From contig NZ_CP107945.1 of assembly GCF_036057275.1 (NCBI RefSeq), positions 1,550,001 through 1,614,000 of the forward strand: a DNA stretch of 64,000 bases. Direction: 5' to 3'. The stretch comes from Streptomyces sp. NBC_00390 (GTDB lineage: Bacteria > Actinomycetota > Actinomycetes > Streptomycetales > Streptomycetaceae). Positions 19,415 through 29,335 of the stretch are shown piece by piece. A program made the translations under genes and the position numbers. The notes beneath the pieces are model-generated. The model made no database searches and was not told the DNA's origin. It saw nothing but the letters and a program-made list of their open reading frames with translations. The first letter of the stretch is position 1; every line of letters begins with the position of its first letter.

Positions 19415-21859
19415 TCAGCCCCGGTCCGCGGCGGACGCCCCGGACCCGGCCGGGTCCGGTCCGTCGGAGGGGAAGCTCTGTTCCGTCCAGATCGTCTTCC
19501 CGGACCGGGTGTAGCGCGTTCCCCACCGGTCGACGAGCTGAGCGACGATGAACAGCCCGCGCCCGCCCTCGTCGTCCGCTTCGCTGTGCCGCAGATGCGG
19601 CGAGGTGTGGCCGGTGTCCGCAACCTCGCAGATGAGGGTGCGGTCGCGGATGAGGCGCAGGTGCAGCGGTCCGCCGGCGTGCCTGACCGCGTTGGTGACC
19701 AGCTCGCTGACGACGAGTTCGGTGGAGAACGAAAGCTCTTCCAGCCCCCATTCGTGGAGCCGCTGGGTGGCGAGCTCCCTCGCGCGGCCCACGGCGACCG
19801 GTTCGGCCGGCAGGTCCCAGCCGACGACCTGCCCGGCGTCCAGTTCGCGGGTCCGGACGAGCAGCAGGGCCCTGTCGTCGGCTGTCGTGCCGTCCTGCCG
19901 CAGTTCCGCCAGAACGCGGTCGCAGAGTTCTTCCAGGGAGCCGCGGCGCTCGCCGAGCACCCGCCCCAGGGTGGCGAGCCCCTCGTCGATGTCGAGGTCA
20001 CGGACTTCGACCAGGCCGTCGGTGAACAGGGCCACCAGACTGCCCACAGGAAGCTCGATCTCCATCGATTCGAACGGCAGGCCCCCGAGCCCGAGTGGCG
20101 GTCCGGCCGGCAGGTCCGGGTACGACACGCGGCCCTCGGGGTCCACGACGGCCGGCGGCAGGTGGCCTGCCCGGGCCATGACGCAGTGGCGCGAGACCGG
20201 GTCGTAGACCGCGTAGAGGCAGGTCACCCCGGTGGCGTCGTCGGTGTGGGGGTCCGCCAGCGGGCCGAGGACGTCCGAGCTCTCCTGCGTCGACTGGCCC
20301 ACCAGGTCGTCGAGGCGCTTGAGCAGTTCGTCGGGTGCCAGATCAAGGCGGGCCAGTGCGCGCACGGTCGTGCGCAGCCGTCCCATCGTGGCCGCCGCCT
20401 GGAGGCCGTGGCCGACCACATCCCCCACGACGAGTCCGACCCGGGTTCCGGACAGCGCGATGACGTCGAACCAGTCGCCGCCGACGCCGGTCCGGGAGTC
20501 CGTGGGCAGGTAGCGATAGGCCAGGTCGACGGCGGTCGGCTGCGGCACGTGCTGCGGAAGGAGCTGGCGCTGCAGGACGTGCGATGCCGTGCGTTCCCGG
20601 GTGAAGCGCCGGGCGTTGTCGATGCACACTGCCGTACGGGCCGCCAGTTCGTCGGCGAGTTCCACCTCGCCGCTGTCGAAGGTGGCCGCCGGATCGCGGT
20701 GGAAGGCAATGAGTCCGAGCATGCTGCCGCCTGCCCTCAGGGGCACGACCAGAGTGTGGTCCGCGCGTACGAGCCCGCCCGAGGCGAGGCTGCGGCGCTG
20801 GGGCGAGTCCGGCGGGTAGTCGACGGGGGAGGGCTCGGATGATCCGCCCGTACCGTCCGGACCGTAGTCCAGAGCCGTTCGCGAGGCGACGCGTACGAGG
20901 GCGGAGAGCGACTCGTCCCCACTGGACGCCACGCCGCCCTCCAGAACCTCCCGGGCAAGATCGACCGTGACGGTGCGGGCGAAGTCCGGGACAGCCACCT
21001 CGGCGGCCTCCTCGGCCGTGGCGACCACGTCCAGGGTCGTGCCGATGCGGCGCCCGGCCTCCACGAGCAGGGCCAGCCGGCGCTGGGCCTCGTAGCGATC
21101 GGTGATGTCGAACGCGTCCTCACACACGCCGAGCACGCGCCCGTCCGCGTCATGGAGCCGGTAGTAGGAGCAGGACCAGAGGTGGTCCGTTCCGGGATCG
21201 CTGGGTGGCCGGCCGAGGAAGTGCAGGTCGAGGATCGGCTCGCCCGTGTCGAGCACGCGGCGCATGACCCCGTCGAGTGTGCGCTCGTAGCCCTTGGTCA
21301 CGAATTTGCCCTCGGAGTACAGCTCGTCCGCCCGCATTCCGCGGAACTCGGAGAACGGCAGGCCGATCTCCTCCTCGTAAGCGGCGTTGCACCACGTCAG
21401 GCGAAGGTCGGTGCCGTAGATGGCCAGACCCACGGGCGACTGGGTGGCCAGCCCCTGCAGGAGCGCCAGCTGTGATTCCCATTGCCGCAGCCGATCCAGT
21501 TCGGCCCCGATCAGGACCTGGGCCGCCGCTCCTGTGCCGGACAGCGGGCACATCACGGTCCCGATCATCAGCGTGCTGCCGTCGCGATGCCTGGCGACGC
21601 GGATCTCGCTGCCGCTCAACCCGGTCTCCAGGGCCGGGCCGCCCTCCTGAGCCTCGGTGGCCCCGGACGTCCCGCGGGGAAGCAGGAACATGTCCAGGGG
21701 CTTTCCGACGATCTCGTCCTGCGAGTAGCCGAGCAGGTCCTCGGCGGCGGGACTCCACCCCACGACGATGTCCTGGGCGTCGAGCACCACCGTGGCGGCC
21801 CTCGTGACATCGAGCGGGCTGCTGAATTCGGCGTCCTCCGCCATGCTCCATGGGGTCAT
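19415..21859 (-). CDS. PAS-PAS-GAF-SpoIIE phosphatase with C-terminal HATPase
   Basis: The protein is 814 residues from the ATG at 21859 (an alternative is 21844; neither has a strong ribosome site). Domains in order: PAS (about 15-125), PAS (about 145-275, WCNAAYEEEIGLPFSEF), GAF (about 280-455), PP2C-type SpoIIE phosphatase (about 470-680, GGDWFDVIALSGTRVGLVVG, DVVGHGLQAAATMG, LFTDGLVEVRD) and an RsbW-like HATPase (about 690-795, FSTELVVSELVTNAVRHAGG, DEGGRGLFIVAQLV). It combines a phosphatase and a kinase-like anti-sigma domain, as in many Streptomyces partner-switching proteins. Targets would be anti-sigma antagonists. No sigma factor gene is near. Confidence 0.92.
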   Translation of the reverse strand: MTPWSMAEDAEFSSPLDVTRAATVVLDAQDIVVGWSPAAEDLLGYSQDEIVGKPLDMFLLPRGTSGATEAQEGGPALETGLSGSEIRVARHRDGSTLMIGTVMCPLSGTGAAAQVLIGAELDRLRQWESQLALLQGLATQSPVGLAIYGTDLRLTWCNAAYEEEIGLPFSEFRGMRADELYSEGKFVTKGYERTLDGVMRRVLDTGEPILDLHFLGRPPSDPGTDHLWSCSYYRLHDADGRVLGVCEDAFDITDRYEAQRRLALLVEAGRRIGTTLDVVATAEEAAEVAVPDFARTVTVDLAREVLEGGVASSGDESLSALVRVASRTALDYGPDGTGGSSEPSPVDYPPDSPQRRSLASGGLVRADHTLVVPLRAGGSMLGLIAFHRDPAATFDSGEVELADELAARTAVCIDNARRFTRERTASHVLQRQLLPQHVPQPTAVDLAYRYLPTDSRTGVGGDWFDVIALSGTRVGLVVGDVVGHGLQAAATMGRLRTTVRALARLDLAPDELLKRLDDLVGQSTQESSDVLGPLADPHTDDATGVTCLYAVYDPVSRHCVMARAGHLPPAVVDPEGRVSYPDLPAGPPLGLGGLPFESMEIELPVGSLVALFTDGLVEVRDLDIDEGLATLGRVLGERRGSLEELCDRVLAELRQDGTTADDRALLLVRTRELDAGQVVGWDLPAEPVAVGRARELATQRLHEWGLEELSFSTELVVSELVTNAVRHAGGPLHLRLIRDRTLICEVADTGHTSPHLRHSEADDEGGRGLFIVAQLVDRWGTRYTRSGKTIWTEQSFPSDGPDPAGSGASAADRG

Positions 21860-21989
21860 ACGGCGACACCGGCCCGCATCGGTTCCGGATTCGGCAGCGA
21901 CCACGACTGCCGTGACCACGACGGCAGGCACCTCACCCTCTGCAGGGCCCGGAGCACGGAGCACGGGCTCGGCGCGGGAGCCGCCTGCC

Positions 21990-22158
21990 GGTTGGACCCC
22001 GGCAGCTCCCGTGCGCCCTGCTCCCGCGTCACGGTCAGCCCAGCGCCGGTGGCCACCCGGGCCTCGGGCGGCTCACCCCGCCGGGCTCCGGCGTTCCGCA
22101 CGGCATCCCTGCCGCCGCTCATGCTCTCGCCCGCAGCACCGTCGCTCATCACCGACAT
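21990..22158 (-). pseudogene. N-terminal remnant of a second SpoIIE-type phosphatase gene
   Basis: From the ATG at 22158 the minus strand reads MSVMSDGAAGESMSGGRDA, then RGEPPEARVATGAG and REQGARELPG. The intact phosphatase at 39752-41833 reads MSVMNDGASGEGVSGGMDA, GELPVALVATSADG and WEQAARELLG. The upstream DNA matches too: ATCACCGACATCCGCCTGAC occurs at both loci. The similarity stops after about 55 codons, and no phosphatase of that type follows. It is a truncated duplicate sitting directly upstream of the phosphatase gene at 19415-21859. Confidence 0.7.
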
Positions 22159-22174
22159 CCGCCTGACCTGGTAC

Positions 22175-22213
22175 GCCCCTGTTTTCAGGATCTGGCACGC
22201 CCCCTGTTTTCAG
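22175..22213. repeat. paired GCCCC(C)TGTTTTCAG repeat upstream of the phosphatase remnant
   Basis: GCCCCTGTTTTCAG (22175-22188) and GCCCCCTGTTTTCAG (22199-22213) are near-identical direct repeats about 25 bases apart. A related TGTTCTCAGTATG occurs at the same place upstream of the paralogue at 41.8 kb, so it may be a regulatory site. Confidence 0.5.
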
Positions 22214-22354
22214 TATGAGCGCCCACCCGGACAGGTGCCGCTTCCGGCAGGTCGGCAGATGATCACGTGCGGCGGCCCGACGGCCGACGGGTATGGGGCC
22301 GGCCCGTCCCCAGCCGGCGTCGCCCGATCACCCCCCACGTGCTCACGACCGCGT

Positions 22355-23710
22355 TCACCGGGCCGACGGCTCCTTCGCCGCCGCTGTCGGCGTGCTCGCG
22401 CCGGCCCCGTTCTCCGCGAGGAATTCCACCACCGCCATCGCGAAGAGCAGGACGAGCGTGATGCCGACGACGACCCAGCCGGTGGGATAGCTCCACAGAA
22501 CGAACGTCAGGACGGCCAGTACGACCAGGACCCAGGTGATCCACTTCCGGTGTTGCCGGACGAACGGTCCGACAGGGCCGGTGCGCATGCCCGCACGGTC
22601 CGCGGTGGAGCGGACGGCGCCGATACCGGAGTGCCACGACTGCCGTACGAACCCCGCCCACCGGCCGGGACCGCTCAGCCACGCGGCCAGGGCGATCACC
22701 ACGCCGAGCACCACGGTCATCCGGACCGTGGTGCGCAGGTAGCGCGTCAGTGTGTCGTAGACGGACTCGGCCGCGGGCTGCGACACGCTGTCCGGCAGCG
22801 CGTTCAGATACACCACACGGAAGACGGTCAGGCCGACGCCGAGCATCACCATGGCGAAGGCGAAGGCGAGCGCGGCGACCACAAGAACGCGTCGGCGGTG
22901 AGCTGACAGCAGAACCCCGGCGGCGATCAGCACCACCGAGAGCACCGGCAGCCAGAACCCGGCGATCTGAAGGATCCGGAAGTACGTCTTGACCTTGCCG
23001 ATGTTGTCGGCCCGCAGCACTGTGAAGTCGGTGTGCACTTCGGGGATCCTCGCGGCGACCGACATTCCTTCGTCGACGAGGCGCTGTTTGACCTGGTCGA
23101 CCACCGGGCCGAGGTCGACGGTCACCGAGTCGTTGTTGATCTTCACCGCGCCGCCGCCGCTGCCCGTCAGTGCCTTGGCGACGGCCCCGTGGATCCGGCG
23201 GTTGGCCTGGACCCAGATCCTGTCGAAGGTGTCGGAGGCGATGATCTCCTCGGACTTGTCGTGGACGAAGCTGCGGACGGCGTTCTCCAGTGAATTGCCG
23301 AGTTTGCCGAGCGCCTTCTCCAGGAGCGGCCGGTCCGCGGGGGCCGCACCCTCCAGCAAGGTGGGCAGGTCGATGTGTTCCATCACCGCGTCGGTGACCC
23401 GGTTTGCCGCGGCGTTCTGGATGTCGGGGTCGGAGGCGAGCGGGGCGACCGTGTCCACGTAACGGTCCGTGTCGCCCACCTCGTCCGCCGTCCAGGCGGC
23501 CACGCCGGCCAGCGGCGCGAGGATGCAGCCGATGACGATGAGCAGCGCCGAGAAGAAGGACCTCCACCGGTGCCGGGGTACGCGGGCCGCCTTGTCGGCC
23601 TCCAGCGCGGCGATGCGCGTGTGCAACTGCTCCAGTTCGGAGCGTGCGTGGTCGGGGCCCGGAGCGTCGGACCGCTCCCCGCCGGGGCCCGCTGATCCGT
23701 CGTCCGGCAT
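22355..23710 (-). CDS. integral membrane protein of unknown function
   Basis: The 451-residue protein starts at ATG with GGGGAGG about 6 bases upstream. A polar N-terminus with a short heptad-like segment (ELEQLHTRIAALEADKA) leads into membrane helix 1 (about 50-72). A large, probably extracytoplasmic domain (about 75-245, rich in charged residues) is followed by a membrane bundle of about six helices (about 248-435). I recognise it as a type of conserved streptomycete membrane protein but know no function. The downstream end is 22355; no partner gene overlaps it. The layout (one helix, outside domain, helical bundle) suggests sensing or transport at the envelope, which is inference. Confidence 0.7.
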   Translation of the reverse strand: MPDDGSAGPGGERSDAPGPDHARSELEQLHTRIAALEADKAARVPRHRWRSFFSALLIVIGCILAPLAGVAAWTADEVGDTDRYVDTVAPLASDPDIQNAAANRVTDAVMEHIDLPTLLEGAAPADRPLLEKALGKLGNSLENAVRSFVHDKSEEIIASDTFDRIWVQANRRIHGAVAKALTGSGGGAVKINNDSVTVDLGPVVDQVKQRLVDEGMSVAARIPEVHTDFTVLRADNIGKVKTYFRILQIAGFWLPVLSVVLIAAGVLLSAHRRRVLVVAALAFAFAMVMLGVGLTVFRVVYLNALPDSVSQPAAESVYDTLTRYLRTTVRMTVVLGVVIALAAWLSGPGRWAGFVRQSWHSGIGAVRSTADRAGMRTGPVGPFVRQHRKWITWVLVVLAVLTFVLWSYPTGWVVVGITLVLLFAMAVVEFLAENGAGASTPTAAAKEPSAR

Positions 23711-23812
23711 GGCTCGACCTCCCCTGTGGAGTGGGTTCGATCCAGCAGAACCCGAAGGGAGGCCGTCCGCGCGCGTTCCGCGACCGCACGGGTGAAGGAC
23801 GTGCGGGGGTGC

Positions 23813-25108
23813 TCAGCCGGGCCGGGACGCCGGCCTGCGGCGCCCGCCGATGCCCTGCGGGTCGGCCGTCTGCGCCATGGCACGGCGGACGGGGTCGGTG
23901 AACTGCCGCTCGACCGCCTCGTCGAGAAGGCCGAGTTCCACGCGAACCGCCGGCAGGCGCTCGGCCGGCAGGGTGTCGAGCAGCCCCTGGAACAGCGCGC
24001 GAAGCCGCCGGCAGATCTGCAGGGACGTCGCCCCGTACTCACGGATCTCGGTGACGGCGAGCTGGAGATAGTCCTCCCAGGACCGGCCCGGCACCACCAG
24101 CCGCGGCCGGCCTCGGTCGTCGGCGAGCACATAGTGCCCACGGAGCCGGGCCCTGCCGACCGTGTGAAGGAACGCTTCGATGTGATTGAGCACCTGGACG
24201 CCGGTGGTGGGGTCGTTCACGGCCGGAGACAGTGCACGGATGGCGATGTCGACGAGCACGCGCAGGGCGAAGGCAGGGTCCTGCTCGATGGTCCGCTCGG
24301 GACCGAGGGCGACGAGGCCGGTCACCGTGGCCGGGTCGGGCGCCGAGGCTCCGCCGTGGACCTCGATGAGGACGGTGCCGGGCGGTACGAAGTCCCCTAC
24401 GGGGTGGGCCACCACGAAGACGCAGTCGTGGCGCACCGCTGCGGCCTTCAGCCCGGCCGCGTTGAGTGCCTGGATGGCTCCGCCTCGTACGGAGCGGATG
24501 TGCGTCACCGGGCCGCCCGGCAGTACGGGTGCCGCGCTGTCGGGGGCCTCGGAGCTGCTGATCCGGGCCGCCGCCCGGGTGAGGACCTTCTCGCCCATGC
24601 GTCCGACCAGGTCGGCGATGGCGACGGGCCGGAGGTTGTGGGTGAACCGGTTGAGGTAGACCAGCAGAAGCAGCAGGCTGACGGCCACTGCAGCCCCGGC
24701 CAGGGTGACTCCGAGGTCGGGCACGGCGTCCGACTCGATGGTGCGCAGCAGTGAGAAGGCGAAGGCGAACGTCCCGGTGAAGGTGGCCAGCACGGCCTTC
24801 TGCAGGCGGTCCCGGTACCACAGCCGCATATAGCGGGGGGACAGTGAGCCCGTGGCCTGCTGGACGACGAGTACGCCGATGGTGACGACGAAACCGAGCA
24901 GGGCGACCATGGACCCGACGATGGAGCTGAGCACGCCGCTGGCCGTGGTCGCGGAATAGTCCCAGCCCCAGGGCACCCAACCTGCACTGTCCGCGGCCAG
25001 AGCGGCCTCGGCGAGAAGCACCCCGAGGACGAGCCCGAACAGCGGGACGATCCACAGACTCGCCTTGGCGTACTGCCGCACCCGGAAAGCGTCCGCCCAG
25101 GACATCAT
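23813..25108 (-). CDS. DUF2254 family membrane protein
   Basis: The protein is 431 residues from the ATG at 25108; the frame extends to 25189, but the added residues do not resemble the family and neither start has a clear ribosome site. Four membrane helices occupy about 12-165 (SLWIVPLFGLVLGVLLAEAA, GSMVALLGFVVTIGVLVVQQ, then two around LATFTGTFAFAFSLL and VSLLLLLVYLNRF). The soluble C-terminal domain contains IRALSPAVNDPTTGVQVLNH, the most conserved DUF2254 motif. The family function is unestablished. It is divergent from the GH15 gene with about 200 bases between. Confidence 0.85.
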   Translation of the reverse strand: MMSWADAFRVRQYAKASLWIVPLFGLVLGVLLAEAALAADSAGWVPWGWDYSATTASGVLSSIVGSMVALLGFVVTIGVLVVQQATGSLSPRYMRLWYRDRLQKAVLATFTGTFAFAFSLLRTIESDAVPDLGVTLAGAAVAVSLLLLLVYLNRFTHNLRPVAIADLVGRMGEKVLTRAAARISSSEAPDSAAPVLPGGPVTHIRSVRGGAIQALNAAGLKAAAVRHDCVFVVAHPVGDFVPPGTVLIEVHGGASAPDPATVTGLVALGPERTIEQDPAFALRVLVDIAIRALSPAVNDPTTGVQVLNHIEAFLHTVGRARLRGHYVLADDRGRPRLVVPGRSWEDYLQLAVTEIREYGATSLQICRRLRALFQGLLDTLPAERLPAVRVELGLLDEAVERQFTDPVRRAMAQTADPQGIGGRRRPASRPG

Positions 25109-25316
25109 CGGTCGGACCCGGTGAGCGCACCGCTTCCGGGCACCGGCGCAGGGTTCGACAGCACGGGCAGCCTCCGGGCGTCTCCACACTCCGTCGTCTC
25201 CAACCTAATGCCGACTCCCGGCGCGCGCAGATACGGGACCGGGGAACGGATTCGTCCGAGGGGCCGGTCGAGAATTCCTTGCTTAAGCTGACCGGTGGCA
25301 CCGAAAGGGGCTCCCC

Positions 25317-27164
25317 ATGGACGAATACCCGCTGATCGAGAATCACGGGCTCATCGGTGATCTGCAGACTGCGGCGCTGGTGACCACGGACGGAACGATC
25401 GACTGGTTCTGCTGCCCCCGCTTCGACTCCCCCAGTGTGTTCGGCGCGTTGCTCGACCGGCAAAAGGGCGGGCATTTCACGGTCCAGCCGGCTCACACGA
25501 TTTACGCGACCAAGCAGTTGTACCTCCCCGACACCGCGATTCTCGTGACCCGGTTCATGACCGAGGCGGGCGCAGGCGAAGTGGTCGACTTCATGCCTGT
25601 GACCGGGCAGACGGCCACTCCGCGCCACCGGCTGGTCCGCATGCTCCGGTGCGTGCGCGGAACCATGACGTTCGAGGTCGACATCGCCCCGCGGTTCGAC
25701 TACGGCCGCAAGCCGCACAAGCTGCACATCACCGAGCACGGAGCGGTGTTCGCCTCGGAGGACCTGGAGCTCACGGTTCATCCCGTCCGTGAACCGGAGG
25801 ACGAGCGCCTCGTCAATACGCTCACGGGCGACCGGGATCTGCACTTCTCGCTGACCCTGCAGGCCGGGCAGCAGCGGGGCCTGGTACTGGAGTCGTCCGC
25901 CGACGGGCCACCGCACGAGATCCGCCTCGCCCAGTTCGAGGAGCTCTTCGACGAGACGGTCCGGTACTGGCGCTCATGGCTCGGCCAGTCCCGCTACGCG
26001 GGCCGGTGGCGCGAAGCGGTGGAGCGCTCGGCCGTGGCACTGAAACTGATGACCTACGCGCCGAGCGGCGCCCTGGTGGCGGCACCCACAGCGGGCCTGC
26101 CGGAGCAAGTGGGCGGCGAGCGCAACTGGGACTACCGGTTCGCCTGGATCCGCGATTCCTCTTTCTCCGTGTACGCCCTGCTGGGACTGGGGTTCAAGGA
26201 GGAGGCGACCGCGTTCATCGGCTGGCTGCGTGACCGGGTGCACGAGCGGGTGGGCAGTGAGGGGGACACAGGACCGCTCAACATCATGTACCGGGTCGAC
26301 GGTTCCTCCGACCTCGTCGAGGAGACCCTGGAGCACTGGGAGGGCTATCAGTGCTCCGCCCCCGTGCGTATCGGCAACGGCGCGGCGAACCAGCTGCAAC
26401 TGGACATCTACGGCGAGGCATTGGACAGCATCTACTTCGCCCACCAGCACGGGATCCAGCTGGACAACCGCGGCTGGACCTCGCTGCACACGCTGCTCGA
26501 CTGGCTCGTCGACAACTGGGACCAGCCCGAGGAAGGGATATGGGAGACGCGGGGCGGGCGCAACGACTTCACCTATGGCCGCGTGATGTCCTGGGTGGCC
26601 TTCGACCGGGCGCTGCGGCTGGCGACCGCTCACGGCCGGCCGGCCGCTCACGGCCGCTGGACCACCGAGCGCGACGGACTCTACGGGCAGATCCTGGCCA
26701 AGGGCTGGGACCCGAAGCGCCAGGCCTTCGTCCAGCATTACGGCAGTGATGTGCTCGACTCGTCGCTGCTGCGGATGCCGACGGTCGGCTTCATCACGCC
26801 CGACGACCCGATGTGGACGTCCACGCTGGAGGCAATGGACCGGGAGCTGGTCACCGACAGCCTGGTCTACCGCTACAACCCCGAGGCATCGCCCGACGGT
26901 CTGCGCGGCTCCGAAGGGACCTTCTCCCTCTGCACGTTCATGTACGTCGACGCCCTGGCCCGGGCCGGGCGGTTGGATCAGGCCAGACTCGTGCTGGAGA
27001 AGATGATGACGTACGCCAACCATCTCGGTCTGTACTCCGAGGAGATCGACCTGACAGGGCGGCAACTGGGCAACTTCCCCCAGGCGTTCACTCATCTCGC
27101 GCAGATCGATGCGGCCATCACCCTGGATGCGGCGCTGAACCGCCGGTCGCACGACGGTGGTTAG
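25317..27164 (+). CDS. glycoside hydrolase family 15 protein (trehalase/glucoamylase-like)
   Basis: The 615-residue protein starts at ATG (AAAGGGG 7 bases upstream). The N-terminal beta-sandwich (LIGDLQTAALVTTDGTIDW, CCPRFDSPSVFGALLD) is followed by the (alpha/alpha)6 barrel. RNWDYRFAWIRDSSFSVYAL marks the barrel entry. The predicted general acid is Glu410 in EEGIWETRGG and the general base is Glu575/576 in YSEEIDL. There is no signal peptide, so it acts inside the cell. Actinobacterial proteins of this architecture include trehalases and glucan hydrolases; the substrate cannot be settled from sequence. Confidence 0.92.
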   Translation: MDEYPLIENHGLIGDLQTAALVTTDGTIDWFCCPRFDSPSVFGALLDRQKGGHFTVQPAHTIYATKQLYLPDTAILVTRFMTEAGAGEVVDFMPVTGQTATPRHRLVRMLRCVRGTMTFEVDIAPRFDYGRKPHKLHITEHGAVFASEDLELTVHPVREPEDERLVNTLTGDRDLHFSLTLQAGQQRGLVLESSADGPPHEIRLAQFEELFDETVRYWRSWLGQSRYAGRWREAVERSAVALKLMTYAPSGALVAAPTAGLPEQVGGERNWDYRFAWIRDSSFSVYALLGLGFKEEATAFIGWLRDRVHERVGSEGDTGPLNIMYRVDGSSDLVEETLEHWEGYQCSAPVRIGNGAANQLQLDIYGEALDSIYFAHQHGIQLDNRGWTSLHTLLDWLVDNWDQPEEGIWETRGGRNDFTYGRVMSWVAFDRALRLATAHGRPAAHGRWTTERDGLYGQILAKGWDPKRQAFVQHYGSDVLDSSLLRMPTVGFITPDDPMWTSTLEAMDRELVTDSLVYRYNPEASPDGLRGSEGTFSLCTFMYVDALARAGRLDQARLVLEKMMTYANHLGLYSEEIDLTGRQLGNFPQAFTHLAQIDAAITLDAALNRRSHDGG

Positions 27165-27513
27165 GACCTGTCCGGCGGATCTGCCCTCAGCCTGTCCATG
27201 GCCGCGACCAGGGTCCGGGGCGGACCCAGCGCGCCCACTACGCTCTGGTGGTCATGGACAGCGCAACGGACATCGAAGCGGCACGCAGAGACGCAGGCTC
27301 GTCCCTTCAGTACTACTGGGAGGGAGCCGAGTACGACGCCCCGAGGACCTGGAGGACGACGAAGCTGAAGTCCGGGAGGCAAGATCGTGTCCTTCGTCCA
27401 CCGCGGTAGCTGTGCTCGCGGCTGAAGCCATGACCGGATCGCAGCGACGGATGGTGTGTTTGATCCGGCGTCTGCGCGGATACCGGCGGTTTCGGCGGCA
27501 AGGACGCTTCAGG
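27165..27513. other. gap after the GH15 gene
   Basis: There is no convincing gene. A short plus-strand frame from about 27250 (VVMDSATDIEAARRDAG, then LQYYWEGAEYDA) has protein-like composition but no start context and no family match. The antiporter gene converges from the right. Confidence 0.3.
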
Positions 27514-29289
27514 TCAATACATCTGGCCCGCGGCCGGTGCGGGGCCGAGCAGGACGACGGTGTCGCCTTCGCGCGGGGTGACGTTCTGCGTCTCGGTGAC
27601 CGGCTCGAGCCGGCCGTCGGCCCGGACGACGAACAGCGTGTCGTGCTCGGCCGGGAGCGTCTCCGTGGCGGGCTGCACCAGGAAGCGGGCGCCCTGCCCG
27701 TGGCGCGCCGCCAGCGAGTGCCGCAGGAGTGATCTGCCGAAGAGGATGTCACCGCCGGTGTACGGGGCGACCGCCCCGGGAGTGTCGTCCGGCGGGCCGA
27801 TCCGGAAGACCGGCCCTTCGACGCTGTCCTGCATCATGATCGAGGCGAGCGCGTTGAAGTCGTCGTCGTCGGTGAGCAGCAAGACCGCGGTGATGCCCTC
27901 CAGTTGCGCCTCGGGGGCGGCTGCCGTGGCCAGCAGCTCCCCCGGGGCGAGCTCCAGCCCGGCCTGTCCGATCCGCTCCCGCTGCTGCTGCGGTCCGGCC
28001 CACATCAGGACGTCGAGTCCGGCGGCGCGCAGCGACTGCCCCAGCTCGATCACCCAGGGGGCGCCGCCCACGAGCAGCGGTCGGGTACGCGTGGACGTGA
28101 CGACGCCGAGGGTGGAGGCGACCGGGGCGGCCGTCAGCGCGTAGAGCACGACGGTTCCGACGATCACCAGGAAGGTGACCGGAAGGATCTTGTCGGCGCC
28201 GTCCAGACCCTCGTCGACGAGGCTCGCCGAGAACGTCGACGCGGTCGAGGCGGCGACGATGCCGCGCGGCGCCATCCAGCCGATGAAGGCCCGTTCTCCG
28301 GCGCTGAGTTCCGTCCTGCCGGTGGAGACCCAGGCAACCAGCGGTCTCACCACCAGGACGAGCGCGGCGACGAGAGCGAGGCACGGCAGCAGCACGGGCA
28401 CGACGGATGCCGGCGTCACCGTGGCCGAGATGGAGATGAACAGCAGACCGATGATCAGCTGGACGAGCGTCTCGAAGAACGACCGGCGGGCGGGCAGGTC
28501 GAATCCGGGGAAATTCGCGACGGTGAGCCCGGCGACGATCGCGGCGACCAGACCGGTGTCGTCCAGCACCATGTCGCAGCCCGCGGACACCGCGATGACG
28601 ATGGCCAGTTGGGCGAGCGTGCCGAGGGTTTCGCCGAGCCGGAGCGTATGGAGGGTGAACCACAGCAGTGCGGCGGCCACCGCTCCGCCGATCAGGCCGA
28701 CCGCCATACTGAGGAGGAAGCCCGCGACGCTGAATCCGTGGCCGGCCTGGAAGCCCCCGGCGAGGACGGACTGGAAGGCCAGCGCGCCGAGGATTGCTCC
28801 GACCGGGTCGATCAGTGACCCCTCCCAGATCAGGATGCGCCGCACCCGGTCCGTCGGTCTGACGTATTCGAGCAGTGGACCGACCACGGTGGGCCCGGAC
28901 ACGACGAGGATCACGCCCACCATCAGGGCCACCGCGAACGGGACGTCGAACAGGACGGGGACCAGGCCCAGAGACGCACCCCAGGTGATCGGCACGCCCA
29001 GCACGATCAGCCGCGCCACGACACTGCGGGTGCTGCCCTTGAGATGGCGCAGGTCCAGGCCCAGCCCGGCGTCGTAGAGGACCAGCGCCACGGCGAGCGA
29101 GACCAGGGCGGAGAAGTCGGGCCCCACCAGCTTGTCGAGATGGACGACGTCGGTCAGCGCTCCGGCGGCGAAGCCGACGGGCAGCAGCAGGATGAGCGCC
29201 GGGATCCGCAGCCTGCTTGCGAGGATCTGGCACGCCACGGCGAGTGCCACGGTCAGGCCGATGCCCAGCAGAATCTCGTCCTCGGTCAC
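27514..29289 (-). CDS. cation/proton antiporter (CPA family) with C-terminal TrkA-type domains
   Basis: The protein is 591 residues from the GTG at 29289 (AGGGG 10 bases upstream; a further GTG at 29322 has its purine tract too close). Residues about 1-390 form a 12-13 helix Na+/H+ exchanger domain: LIWEGSLIDPVGAILGALAF contains the acidic ion-binding pair region of CPA1-type exchangers, and GERAFIGWMAPRGIVAAST is the conserved late helix. Residues about 400-585 hold a Rossmann TrkA-N-like part (LLVGGAPWVIELGQSL) and a TrkA-C-like end. It exports Na+ or K+ against protons, probably nucleotide-regulated. It is last in a run of minus-strand genes. Confidence 0.88.
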   Translation of the reverse strand: MTEDEILLGIGLTVALAVACQILASRLRIPALILLLPVGFAAGALTDVVHLDKLVGPDFSALVSLAVALVLYDAGLGLDLRHLKGSTRSVVARLIVLGVPITWGASLGLVPVLFDVPFAVALMVGVILVVSGPTVVGPLLEYVRPTDRVRRILIWEGSLIDPVGAILGALAFQSVLAGGFQAGHGFSVAGFLLSMAVGLIGGAVAAALLWFTLHTLRLGETLGTLAQLAIVIAVSAGCDMVLDDTGLVAAIVAGLTVANFPGFDLPARRSFFETLVQLIIGLLFISISATVTPASVVPVLLPCLALVAALVLVVRPLVAWVSTGRTELSAGERAFIGWMAPRGIVAASTASTFSASLVDEGLDGADKILPVTFLVIVGTVVLYALTAAPVASTLGVVTSTRTRPLLVGGAPWVIELGQSLRAAGLDVLMWAGPQQQRERIGQAGLELAPGELLATAAAPEAQLEGITAVLLLTDDDDFNALASIMMQDSVEGPVFRIGPPDDTPGAVAPYTGGDILFGRSLLRHSLAARHGQGARFLVQPATETLPAEHDTLFVVRADGRLEPVTETQNVTPREGDTVVLLGPAPAAGQMY

Positions 29290-29335
29290 TGCTGCGTCAC
29301 CCCTGGGAATTGCACGTGCCACGGCCTCTCGGAAG

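Noticed and set aside
23740..23765. GGTTCGATCC-like string as a tRNA T-arm
   Set aside because: No acceptor or anticodon stems can be formed around it. I found no tRNA in the window.
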